DNA from: a virus | Direction: 5' to 3' (one strand) | DNA: 64,000 nt | Virus record (IMG/VR): IMGVR_UViG_3300028829_003504 | Coordinates: 124,001-188,000 of that record | Part shown: positions 45,220 to 52,533 of the stretch, piece after piece | Layout of the letters: the number at the start of each line of letters is the position of its first letter | How positions within the stretch are numbered: the stretch's first letter is position 1 | Notes under the pieces: model-generated | Told to the model about the DNA's origin: nothing | Databases searched by the model: none | What the model saw: only the letters and a program-made list of their open reading frames with translations | Position numbers and translations under genes: made by a program

Positions 45220-45453
45220 TTATTTTCCTTTGGGACAGTTTTCAATGGTTGCAGATTCTGGAAACTTAGAGGGATTGCCGTCAATGCCGCATGTATCACA
45301 GGTCATGACGTAACCTTTAGGTGTCAGTTTAGTTCTCTTAGCACATACTGTATTTACAGTTACATCAGGACTAAGGGTCTGCTTACGTGTAATTAGTCTA
45401 TGGAAAGAACGTTTTATTAAACTGGAACGTCTTGTACATCTACCGCATGCCAT
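45220..45453 (-). CDS. Small zinc-ribbon protein, 77 aa
   Basis: Six cysteines: C3-x2-C6 at the N-terminus, C37, C52-x2-C55 and C73. The CDTCG and CGRC pairs suggest one or two zinc sites. It is very basic. It lies between the SWIM protein and the coiled-coil protein with 1-bp spacers. Function unknown. Confidence 0.7.
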   Translation of the reverse strand: MACGRCTRRSSLIKRSFHRLITRKQTLSPDVTVNTVCAKRTKLTPKGYVMTCDTCGIDGNPSKFPESATIENCPKGK

Positions 45454-45454
45454 A

Positions 45455-46132
45455 TTAGGCTCCTTTACTTATAACAGCGTCAGCAGTGGCGATAAGATGT
45501 TTACAAAGACCAGGCGTCTCACCTGGGTTAGTAAAGTTAGGCTTATCACCGTTGCCATATATAATACGCGCCGCGCCGTACTTGGCGTTTGCATATTCCC
45601 ACATGTATGTATTATTCTCACAGTCACATGATACTAGGACTTTCTGATTCCTATCTGAAATCTTCAAGTCGTGAAGTCTACCTATGATAGTAACTTTATG
45701 ATCTCGCGGCGTAGCGTCAGGTCGCCATGTATCAAAATGCCTACATGTGGCTGTAACCGCAGGTAACCCTGACGCCGTCTTAGTACGCTTGAACTTTCTA
45801 ACTGTAGTCTCAGAGCCATTCTCCTTCATCAATCTAGGAGTATTACGGTACAGTTGCTTCAAAGTCAAACCTTTCTTAGAAAGAGATGTCTCGGGAAGCT
45901 GCTGCACCAGGTTCTGACCTTGCAAAGGCATTATACGAACCTGTCTTACTTTTTGCGCCCTAGTAGTTCTAGTGGCTGCTTTCTTCGGCTTTGCTTTTGC
46001 TGCCGTAGACTCAAGACCTTTATACTTAGTTTTACGTGTCGAGGTACGGGCTTTACTGGCGCGTTCAGCGTTACGCTTAGCTGGAGACTTGGTTTTCTTA
46101 ACAGAGGATTTAATTCCAGTGTATTTGGGCAT
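45455..46132 (-). CDS. SWIM-type zinc-finger protein
   Basis: A 225-residue protein with AAAGGTG upstream. The C-terminal half shows the SWIM pattern: SCDCENN (C169, C171) and, about 40 residues on, GLCKHL (C210, H212), giving CxC...CxH. The first 65 residues are Lys/Arg/Thr-rich. SWIM domains bind DNA or proteins; phage members are common but poorly characterised. It is the distal gene of the putative DNA-modification operon or the first of the next module. Confidence 0.75.
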   Translation of the reverse strand: MPKYTGIKSSVKKTKSPAKRNAERASKARTSTRKTKYKGLESTAAKAKPKKAATRTTRAQKVRQVRIMPLQGQNLVQQLPETSLSKKGLTLKQLYRNTPRLMKENGSETTVRKFKRTKTASGLPAVTATCRHFDTWRPDATPRDHKVTIIGRLHDLKISDRNQKVLVSCDCENNTYMWEYANAKYGAARIIYGNGDKPNFTNPGETPGLCKHLIATADAVISKGA

Positions 46133-46167
46133 GACTATTCACCTTTTCAATATAGATTAAAAGTAAA

Positions 46168-46608
46168 TTACTTATCGTGAGTCATCCATTTCAACCCTTC
46201 TAGAGTATCGTGCAATTTAAACAATCGAGTCTTAGTGCCTTCTTTTGTTTCACCTACGATATAAAGATTAGCGCTGTAATTACTAGGTACCTTATCTTTA
46301 ATCTGTTTAAGGGAGGCATAAGATTTCTTACCTTTCTTCTTACCCTTATACAATGAGTAGGAAGAATACTTTTCGCCCAACCAGCTCTTAACAATCTCAA
46401 GCATTTCATCAGGATATTTGTACTGCATCTCCTCGTCATTCAAACGATAGAACATCGTGTTTGCACCGCCCTTACCGACTAGGTAAGTAACGCCAGCAAC
46501 AGTTGCTAAGAACTGCCACTGGAAAATCTTTCTTTCTTCGGGAGTCAATGAAGCTTCTTTAAGTAAAGCTCCTTTCACTTGGTCATGTAGTACTTTAAAT
46601 GGATTCAC
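46168..46608 (-). CDS. Hypothetical protein, 146 aa, GTG start
   Basis: Starts at GTG 46608 with AGGCGG upstream, 14 bp after the asparagine-synthetase-like gene. A basic segment (LYKGKKKGKKSYASLKQ) sits in the middle. Not recognised. Position suggests it belongs to the modification operon. Confidence 0.65.
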   Translation of the reverse strand: MNPFKVLHDQVKGALLKEASLTPEERKIFQWQFLATVAGVTYLVGKGGANTMFYRLNDEEMQYKYPDEMLEIVKSWLGEKYSSYSLYKGKKKGKKSYASLKQIKDKVPSNYSANLYIVGETKEGTKTRLFKLHDTLEGLKWMTHDK

Positions 46609-46622
46609 GTTACCGCCTGTAG

Positions 46623-47510
46623 TTACAATAGTTCTTTTGGTATTTTACCTAACCGAACATCGTTATATATCGCAACTACTGATTTAGAGTTTCGTATATT
46701 CCAGTCAGAGCTAAGTAGTTTATCGCTAAAGTTGTCTGCGATGTTAGTATCACCTAATTGAAAGTTCTGGTGAGGCTTAACTATACATTTTTTCAAGTCA
46801 TCGGCAAAGGCTTCACGTAACTGGCGTTTCTGAGGCTTGTGCATCTCCTCGTAAGTCCCGACCGATAACATTTCTGCCCACACACGGCAAGTAGTGAAAG
46901 GTATGTGGAAGATTTTATCTTTCTTGTAAGCCAAGTTCTGGAAGAAAGTATTTTGAATCTTTACGTCACCGCGAAAGTTAGATTGCCAGTACTTCTTAAC
47001 AATATCTTTGGCGTGCATACTAGGTTTCTTAGCAGTGGCGAAGTAGATATCTGAATCAAAGCCAACTACAATATGCTTTGCTGGGCAGTTACGTACTGCT
47101 TGCATCATAGGCCAGATACATTCAATTGAACTTTTCTTAATAAGACCTAACTTACCGACAGCATGTTTAACCCAACTCTTTAGGTGTTTCTCGGAAGAGT
47201 TTAAAATAACTGGATTAAACTCCAAGCCGTAAACTTCTGAGGCATGTTTAGCTGCTTTGAAGTCGGTACTTTCATGTGTGTCTAAAGTAAACGAAGTGAT
47301 TAATGGGCGGTGTCCTAGAGCTAGCATGGCCCATAGTACCGCGTGGCTATCCATACCGCTAGACATAAATACGGAAGTACTTTGTGTAGTAGGTATAGGC
47401 CGCAGGGCACTCATTAATGCCATCTTCATGTCAGCAGGGCGAGAGCAGTTGTCCTCAAGCTCTTGTCTAAACTTCTCTCGCATCTTTTTTGTGCTTTCTG
47501 ATATAGCCAC
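46623..47510 (-). CDS. Asparagine-synthetase-like PP-loop ATPase
   Basis: A 295-residue protein starting at GTG 47510 (AGGAG upstream). It corresponds to the C-terminal synthetase domain of AsnB-type enzymes: PP-loop VFMSSGMDSHAVLW (47-60, variant of SGGxDS), SFTLDTHESTDFKAAKHAS (adenine-binding strand), and HIVVGFDSDIYF, at the place of the GxGxDE segment. The glutaminase domain with Cys2 is absent, so it would use ammonia or another amine. Family chemistry is carboxylate activation as acyl-AMP followed by amide formation. Beside a cytosine methyltransferase and a carboxy-SAM synthase-like gene, amidation of a DNA carboxylate is the suggested role (inference). Confidence 0.75.
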   Translation of the reverse strand: MAISESTKKMREKFRQELEDNCSRPADMKMALMSALRPIPTTQSTSVFMSSGMDSHAVLWAMLALGHRPLITSFTLDTHESTDFKAAKHASEVYGLEFNPVILNSSEKHLKSWVKHAVGKLGLIKKSSIECIWPMMQAVRNCPAKHIVVGFDSDIYFATAKKPSMHAKDIVKKYWQSNFRGDVKIQNTFFQNLAYKKDKIFHIPFTTCRVWAEMLSVGTYEEMHKPQKRQLREAFADDLKKCIVKPHQNFQLGDTNIADNFSDKLLSSDWNIRNSKSVVAIYNDVRLGKIPKELL

Positions 47511-47520
47511 GCACAGTCTC

Positions 47521-48534
47521 CTATTTTACGTTAAAGAACTCGTCTGCTTTGACAAACGCCGTAAGCAACTCAGGTTCGCGTGTAGGATCGAATACAGGTA
47601 CGCTGTATTGCGCTTTCAGCTTATCACGTAAGGCAGCGTATACTTCGAAGCTTACTTCACGGCTAAATAAAGAGATTGCACCTAGACGTACATTAGGATT
47701 AGAAAAACGAGCAACCTGTAAGTTGAATCGAATTGTCTCATCTAAATCAATAGGCGTAGTAGTATCATTAATAATAGTACGGCTAGGATCGTGGCAGGCG
47801 ATCATCATATCAGGCTGTGAGCCTTGAATGATCGCATAAGTAGAACCGCCGAAACTAGGATGCAATATAGAGCCTTGACCTTCAACAACGTCAATGTGAT
47901 TATGGGGTGCAGAAGGTGTCTCTTGCTCAAGTGCCCCTACAATGAAATCAGCAGGTATCGTGTCGTTGGTAATGCCTGCACCGCTGATCAAGTAGCCTGT
48001 CTGGCCAGTTGCAACGAAACGACTGGAGTAACTTTGATTTAGCAATTCTTTCCATACTGATAAGGCTGTGAACTTCTTGCCTGATGCACAATCTGTACCG
48101 AAGGTAAGAATACGATAACCTGAACGTTCCTCGCCCGTACCTTTAATCCAATCGATAGGTTTATGTCGGAAATCGTATACTTCTATTCCGTTTAAGTCAC
48201 CAAACTCAGCAAGCAACACAGGCTCAAGTTTAGCATGAGAGCCTGATGCTATATTTAAGCCCAGGTCAATTGCTTCTTTACATACGCTAAGTACTCTAGA
48301 ATTGAAGTTACTTACTTCTCGAGGACTGAATCCGAGTAATAATGTTTTAGCGCCTGCTTCTTTAGCTTGCGCTAAACTCATATCAGGAAGACCTAGGTCG
48401 TAGGCTTCTTCGCTATCACGGTGTTGAGCCAGACATCGCTCAGGGGCCCAATCGACAATACCACATGCTGTCTTTACTTTACGGAATATAGTTTCGGAGC
48501 CTACATATATAATAAATGGATGTTGAATATTCAT
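47521..48534 (-). CDS. DUF1611/DgcN-like P-loop protein
   Basis: A 337-residue protein from ATG 48534 (AAGGT upstream); an upstream in-frame start overlaps the previous gene. The N-terminal 140 residues form the Rossmann-like DUF1611 part. The C-terminal part has the P-loop GTDCASGKKFT (146-156), RFVATGQTGYLISGAGI and HIDVVEGQGSILHPSFGG, diagnostic of the family. The studied bacterial member DgcN acts as a D-glutamate N-acetyltransferase. In this operon it might supply or cap an amino-acid-like group, or activate a carboxylate. That role is inference. Confidence 0.8.
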   Translation of the reverse strand: MNIQHPFIIYVGSETIFRKVKTACGIVDWAPERCLAQHRDSEEAYDLGLPDMSLAQAKEAGAKTLLLGFSPREVSNFNSRVLSVCKEAIDLGLNIASGSHAKLEPVLLAEFGDLNGIEVYDFRHKPIDWIKGTGEERSGYRILTFGTDCASGKKFTALSVWKELLNQSYSSRFVATGQTGYLISGAGITNDTIPADFIVGALEQETPSAPHNHIDVVEGQGSILHPSFGGSTYAIIQGSQPDMMIACHDPSRTIINDTTTPIDLDETIRFNLQVARFSNPNVRLGAISLFSREVSFEVYAALRDKLKAQYSVPVFDPTREPELLTAFVKADEFFNVK

Positions 48535-48548
48535 TTGTTTACCTTGTG

Positions 48549-49325
48549 TTATTTGATGCAGACCCAGCCTGCGAAGTTTAAATGACGATAGAAGCAATCG
48601 ATGTTCTTAAAGCCCGCAAGCGTTAACATTTCCTCATTGGCTCTAGCGGTTTGCGGAACAAGAACGCCTTCGAGTGAGGCTTTCTTGCGATCAATATCTT
48701 CGTAAGAATAACCATTACTGTGTTTCATTTTATGATACTCACCGACAAATAATTTGTTCAATCTACTACCACTACCTAGAATCTTCTCCACAAAGATAAA
48801 GGCTCCGCCGACAGGTAAGGCATCATAGATATTCTGAATGATTTCAAGTCGGTACTCTATAGGAGTAAACTGGATAGTTAGTATAGAAAGAATCAAACCA
48901 TGCTTCTCAGGCCAACCTATAGTTTGAGGACACTGAAAAATATGAGGCTGCCTCAAATCATCTCGATACACTTCAACGTTTCGGTTCTCAATGAAACGAT
49001 CGTCAAGCTCGGTCAGCATAGGCTCAGATATCTCAATAGCATAGCAGCCTATAGTAGGGTCTTTAGTGAACGGGGCGAGTGCTTCACCTCGACTAGCTCC
49101 TAGATCAAGGACAGTACGTAGACCGAAGTTTGAGCGGTTTTGCTCTGCTCTAGGTAAAGCATTCAATACGTCCATACCTAACTGGTAAGTCAGACTACGC
49201 ATCATGTCGTAGCTAGGTATACTACGTGATAGCATGTTATCAAAAGATTGTGCAACATCCTGGTTAAACTCCCACTTGTCGCCTGGGACGTGCGTATCTT
49301 CTCGGACTTTGGGTTCGTCTTTCAC
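48549..49325 (-). CDS. CmoA-like carboxy-SAM synthase / SAM-binding enzyme
   Basis: A 258-residue class I SAM-fold protein from GTG 49325 (AAGGAG upstream). It aligns along its whole length with CmoA: the RSIPSYD stretch before the fold, motif I VLDLGASRGEAL (72-83), LSILTIQFTPIEYR (146-159, CmoA NFTLQFLEPSER), GGAFIFVEKI (173-182), HKMKHSNGYSYEDIDRKKAS and CFYRHLNFAGWV. CmoA makes carboxy-SAM from SAM and prephenate. Its carboxylate-binding Arg199 falls on Lys215 here, flanked by Arg213 and Lys214, so a basic residue is kept. No CmoB is encoded nearby; the neighbouring methyltransferase is the obvious user. Confidence 0.75.
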   Translation of the reverse strand: MKDEPKVREDTHVPGDKWEFNQDVAQSFDNMLSRSIPSYDMMRSLTYQLGMDVLNALPRAEQNRSNFGLRTVLDLGASRGEALAPFTKDPTIGCYAIEISEPMLTELDDRFIENRNVEVYRDDLRQPHIFQCPQTIGWPEKHGLILSILTIQFTPIEYRLEIIQNIYDALPVGGAFIFVEKILGSGSRLNKLFVGEYHKMKHSNGYSYEDIDRKKASLEGVLVPQTARANEEMLTLAGFKNIDCFYRHLNFAGWVCIK

Positions 49326-49387
49326 CGATAGTCTCCTTATGTTTCTGTTGTAGGGTTTCGACGGTTTGAATAAAGTACATATATCTT

Positions 49388-49402
49388 ACCGTATATAGAC
49401 GG
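49388..49402 (-). other. Small hairpin before CmoA-like gene
   Basis: ACCG, 7-nt loop, CGGT in the 113-bp gap upstream of the GTG. A near copy of the AACTGTAAA element (TTACTGTAAAG) lies just before it. Confidence 0.4.
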
Positions 49403-49438
49403 TGATATTTAAGTCTTTACAGTAATCTATTGACCTAA

Positions 49439-49804
49439 TTACCAGCTATCTTTATAGGGGTTTTCCGTTTCAGTCAGGTCATACTTAGATAGAGGGACTT
49501 CATCGGATAGGTAGGTAATAGGGTCTCTTAAAATACATAATACACTTCGAGTAACGTAATCTGACACAGGTGTGGCTGCTTGAAGTATGTACCCTCCTGA
49601 GTCAATCTGTGCGCCTGTATAGGTCGAGTAGTTAATACTGTTTTTAAGTCGCTCAACATCTAGTGCGAACTCAGGATCAGTAACGGTATCCCGTTTGTGG
49701 TCAAAAGCCATGTGCGTACCAAGCTCAATCAAACGTAAACCTAATATCTTAGATCGCTCTCTGCTATAGAAAGGTAGAATTAGATTCTTGAATAGTTTAA
49801 GCAA
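49439..49804 (-). CDS. Hypothetical protein, 121 aa, TTG start
   Basis: The frame starts at TTG 49804, overlapping the preceding small membrane gene by 8 bp. No good ribosome site is visible, so it may be translated by coupling. Not recognised; it sits inside the modification operon between the methyltransferase and the CmoA-like gene. Confidence 0.6.
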   Translation of the reverse strand: MLKLFKNLILPFYSRERSKILGLRLIELGTHMAFDHKRDTVTDPEFALDVERLKNSINYSTYTGAQIDSGGYILQAATPVSDYVTRSVLCILRDPITYLSDEVPLSKYDLTETENPYKDSW

Positions 49805-49937
49805 GGCAGAACAGTCCGATACAAAAGCCTGTAAGAAAAGCCACTGATAATCCAGCTGTCATGTAGATGTTGAATCTATCAATGATTTTCTTACGAGGCC
49901 ATGTGCTTTTGAATAAGTAGATCTTATTAAAGAGCAT
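49797..49937 (-). CDS. Small membrane protein, 46 aa
   Basis: ATG 49937 follows the methyltransferase stop codon directly and uses AAGGG within its last codons as ribosome site. The product has a basic N-terminus (MLFNKIYLFKSTWPRKK) and one C-terminal hydrophobic span (AGLSVAFLTGFCIGLFCLA). Function unknown. Confidence 0.65.
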   Translation of the reverse strand: MLFNKIYLFKSTWPRKKIIDRFNIYMTAGLSVAFLTGFCIGLFCLA

Positions 49938-51002
49938 CTATATACCCTTACCGCTTACGGGGCCTTTAGTATAGTCTAAACCACAGCCATCGGCAATAAC
50001 CTTAAGCAGATTGTTGACAATCTCTTTAGTTATACAGTACATCATTTGCGGAGGTACGGAACGACCAAGACGCTCCCATTGCTGCTCATACGTACCTATT
50101 AACTTGAAGTCTTCCGGGAAACCGCACACTACCTTCAATTCTTCGATCGTGTACTTACGCTGTACGCCCTCAAACGTCTCGATAAACCCACCAGAACTAA
50201 ACTGAGCCGTAGGTGAAGTAGCACCGTCACTAGCCGTAATGGTAGGATGAGGAACTTGCGCAGTAGCCCAGTTAAGGGTTCCTCCGGCTTCTTTAGATCT
50301 AAGCATAGCGATGTGCGGCAGTTTCTCCTGCACAGTAACCTGTCTGTGTGCAGGTTTAGGGAACACAGGCTTCAAGTCGTACTTCTTAGCAAGGTCTTTT
50401 CTGATGCCGACGTAGATTATACGTTCACGCCCTTGAGGAACACCTAACCAAGAACCGTTTATCTTTGCAGCACGTACAACGTAACCGCATTCAGCAAGCT
50501 TACCAGTTATTTCTTTGAAGTAACCTTTAGCATCACCTTTAATAAGGCCAGTAACGTTTTCTGCTACGAACACCCAAGGCTTTAAACCTTTTAACTCACG
50601 GCAGAATTCAAAGAACAAATCGTCTACACGTTGCTTAACGCCTTCTGAGTAATCCTTTGCTTCGCCCCATCCATCTTCACGAGTACCTGCTGTAGAGAAC
50701 GCACTGCATGGTGGGCTTCCGTCAAGAAAAGGTAAGTGTCCTTTCTTTATTCCTAAAAGCTTCAATACGTCGGAAGGTTTAACCTTTCGGATGTCTGAAC
50801 CATCGCAGAAGCTTTTAACGTGGTTGGCTTCATACGTTTCACGCGCAACGGGAATAAATTCGTTAGCGTATTTTATATCAATACCCGCCATTTTGTGCCC
50901 TGTACAAGAACCACCACAACCTGAGAAGAAACTTGCTCCTAAGAACAATTTCTTCTTCTTGTTTATCTGCTTCATTGTAGGAATCGTAGGAGGAAGTTTC
51001 AT
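49938..51002 (-). CDS. DNA cytosine-C5 methyltransferase with altered motif X
   Basis: A 354-residue enzyme from ATG 51002, whose ATG overlaps the TGA of a small upstream gene. Motif I FFSGCGGSCTGHKMAG, motif IV LDGSPPCSAFSTAG (catalytic Cys99), motif VI VAENVTGLI (Glu148), motif VIII GVPQGRERIIYVG (190-199) and motif X LGRSVPPQM are all present. The target-recognition region (PHPTITASDGATSPTAQFSS) is short, so the recognition site may be short or relaxed. Motif X normally reads GNxV; here the cofactor-side Asn is Arg314. I recall that a basic residue at this Asn in M.MpeI allows use of carboxy-SAM. A CmoA-like gene lies 600 bp downstream. The product may therefore be 5-carboxymethylcytosine rather than 5-methylcytosine (inference). 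Confidence 0.9.
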   Translation of the reverse strand: MKLPPTIPTMKQINKKKKLFLGASFFSGCGGSCTGHKMAGIDIKYANEFIPVARETYEANHVKSFCDGSDIRKVKPSDVLKLLGIKKGHLPFLDGSPPCSAFSTAGTREDGWGEAKDYSEGVKQRVDDLFFEFCRELKGLKPWVFVAENVTGLIKGDAKGYFKEITGKLAECGYVVRAAKINGSWLGVPQGRERIIYVGIRKDLAKKYDLKPVFPKPAHRQVTVQEKLPHIAMLRSKEAGGTLNWATAQVPHPTITASDGATSPTAQFSSGGFIETFEGVQRKYTIEELKVVCGFPEDFKLIGTYEQQWERLGRSVPPQMMYCITKEIVNNLLKVIADGCGLDYTKGPVSGKGI

Positions 51003-51115
51003 ATAACCCAACCTAGTTTCGTTTGAATTTGAATAAGAGTATAGTTAAATATAATAGATGCCTGTTCCATAAGAGTAAGCATCAATATAATCTCTTGTAT
51101 ACATATATGCGGCAT
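50999..51115 (-). CDS. Small protein, 38 aa, coupled to the methyltransferase
   Basis: ATG 51115 is preceded by AGGAC at good spacing, and the TGA overlaps the methyltransferase ATG (ATGA). The product (MPHICIQEIILMLTLMEQAS and on) is hydrophobic. The overlap suggests that its translation sets methyltransferase expression, as a leader peptide would. Confidence 0.5.
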   Translation of the reverse strand: MPHICIQEIILMLTLMEQASIIFNYTLIQIQTKLGWVI

Positions 51116-51132
51116 AATATGTCCTATTAGAA

Positions 51133-52023
51133 TTATTTACCTGCGAAGCGGTACTTACATCGAGGACAACACTGATCAAGTTCATCATCAAATGTATCCT
51201 CACCGTATTCCTCAAATGAGGCAGGACCTTTACCTTTTGACTTAGAATCAGTAGACTCGTCACTGGAACCTAGTGAAGGTAACTCGGGAAGTGTTTTAAT
51301 TTTAAGGGCGTCAAGCCCCATAGTATCGATATCAAACCCTCCGTCGCGTATTTCAAGTTCTTCCACCATGAAAGCAAGTTTACTATTGTCGAACTCACCA
51401 CCATGTGCGTTAGCTGCAATGTTTGCGGCGAATTCTACTTTCTTATCGGACCAGTCTACTACGCGGAATGGAATACGGTAGTTTCGATTATCTCCTAGAA
51501 TAACAGTCATGAATCCTTCTTCGATAGTACCGTGCTGGCAATCTTTAATAGGATTAGTTATGATTTTAGTCTCATAACCTTTCTTCCTGATACTAGAAGT
51601 ACGTTGATGTCCAGATACTAAGTGGCCTGAACGTCGGTTAAAAACGATACCTGACAGGTCACCGAATTCTTCGTATGACTTACCTAAGTTATCTAATCTA
51701 CGTGCAGTAATGAAACGTGGGTTATAGCTCGCACCTCTTAAGTCAGTTAGGCCCCAATCTCCTTTACGTTTAGAAGTCTTCTTATTCTCCCGAACCTTCT
51801 TAACTTTAAATTTCTTTGTGGCTACTTTTGATATACCTGATATCTCAAGTGAACCAGAAGCAGAAGTGGACCCAGACTTAGGTTTAACTATTTTATCCAG
51901 TTTCCCTGATTTCTTGGCCTTTTTAGTCTTTTTAGCTACTTTAGACTCAGAGGTAGCCTTAGATTTCTTTGTTAATTTCGCAGCTTTCCCTCTAACAGCT
52001 ACTTTCGTTTCTTTCTTTGCCAT
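51133..52023 (-). CDS. ParB/sulfiredoxin-fold domain protein
   Basis: A 296-residue protein. The first 85 residues are a Lys-rich tail. Residues 93-190 match the ParB N-terminal fold: ASYNPRFITARRLDNLGKSY, EFGDLSGIVFNRRSGHLVSG and the GHQR box (138-141), which in this fold binds nucleotide. The C-terminus has CCPRCKYRF (C285, C286, C289). ParB-like proteins are often encoded beside DNA methyltransferases in phages and have been proposed to be nucleases or DNA-base kinases. It opens the putative modification operon, behind a hairpin and an AAACTGTAAA element. Confidence 0.85.
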   Translation of the reverse strand: MAKKETKVAVRGKAAKLTKKSKATSESKVAKKTKKAKKSGKLDKIVKPKSGSTSASGSLEISGISKVATKKFKVKKVRENKKTSKRKGDWGLTDLRGASYNPRFITARRLDNLGKSYEEFGDLSGIVFNRRSGHLVSGHQRTSSIRKKGYETKIITNPIKDCQHGTIEEGFMTVILGDNRNYRIPFRVVDWSDKKVEFAANIAANAHGGEFDNSKLAFMVEELEIRDGGFDIDTMGLDALKIKTLPELPSLGSSDESTDSKSKGKGPASFEEYGEDTFDDELDQCCPRCKYRFAGK

Positions 52024-52040
52024 TTTTTCGCACCTTAAAC

Positions 52041-52080
52041 AAGAATACCCAATAATCTTAATTGACTATTGGGTATTCTT
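52041..52080 (-). terminator. Perfect 14-bp hairpin upstream of the ParB-like gene
   Basis: AAGAATACCCAATA, 12-nt loop, TATTGGGTATTCTT, followed on the minus strand by GTTT. It separates the acidic protein gene from the modification operon. Confidence 0.7.
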
Positions 52081-52088
52081 TACAGTTT
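52079..52088 (-). promoter_or_regulatory. AAACTGTAAA element before the modification operon
   Basis: Perfect copy immediately 5' of the 14-bp hairpin and about 55 bp before the ParB-like start. Confidence 0.45.
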
Positions 52089-52119
52089 TGTGTTTAGTAG
52101 TAGTAGTATATCCACTACA

Positions 52120-52533
52120 CTAAAGTTCGTCGTCCGTATCATCAAAATCTTCGTCGTCATCTTCACCAGAATCTTCGTCGTCATCTTCACCAGAATCTTC
52201 GTCGTCATCACCGAAGTCCGCAGAACCATCACTATCTTCACCGGTCTTAGTATCATCGTCTACTAAGGAGTCAGGATCAGATCCACCTGCTTTCTTATCT
52301 TTCTTTTTCTTATCATCTTCTTCACCTAGCTCTTTTATTAACTCTTCGTTACGTTCAGCCATGCGCTTCTTGGCCATTTTCTTTTCATGCTCAATAAGAT
52401 CCTTATCGTCTAAGGTAGACGGATTGTTAATCCCAGGAACATTAGGTCTATAAGGCTGCTTACTAAAGGCTTTTAGCATAAACTTATCAGTAACTAAGCA
52501 GTCGGATTTTAGAAACAAAAGCACAGGGCGCAT
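52120..52533 (-). CDS. Hypothetical protein with acidic repeat tail, 137 aa
   Basis: AGGAG precedes ATG 52533, which overlaps the previous stop (TAATG). The N-terminal half is basic and helical; the C-terminal half is Asp/Glu/Ser with DDDEDSGE repeats coded by a 24-bp DNA repeat (about 52148-52209). Function unknown. Confidence 0.7.
   Translation of the reverse strand: MRPVLLFLKSDCLVTDKFMLKAFSKQPYRPNVPGINNPSTLDDKDLIEHEKKMAKKRMAERNEELIKELGEEDDKKKKDKKAGGSDPDSLVDDDTKTGEDSDGSADFGDDDEDSGEDDDEDSGEDDDEDFDDTDDEL
52148..52209. repeat. 24-bp tandem repeat
   Basis: Two and a half units of tcttcgtcgtcatcttcacc plus agaa encode the DDDEDSGE tail. In frame. Confidence 0.8.
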
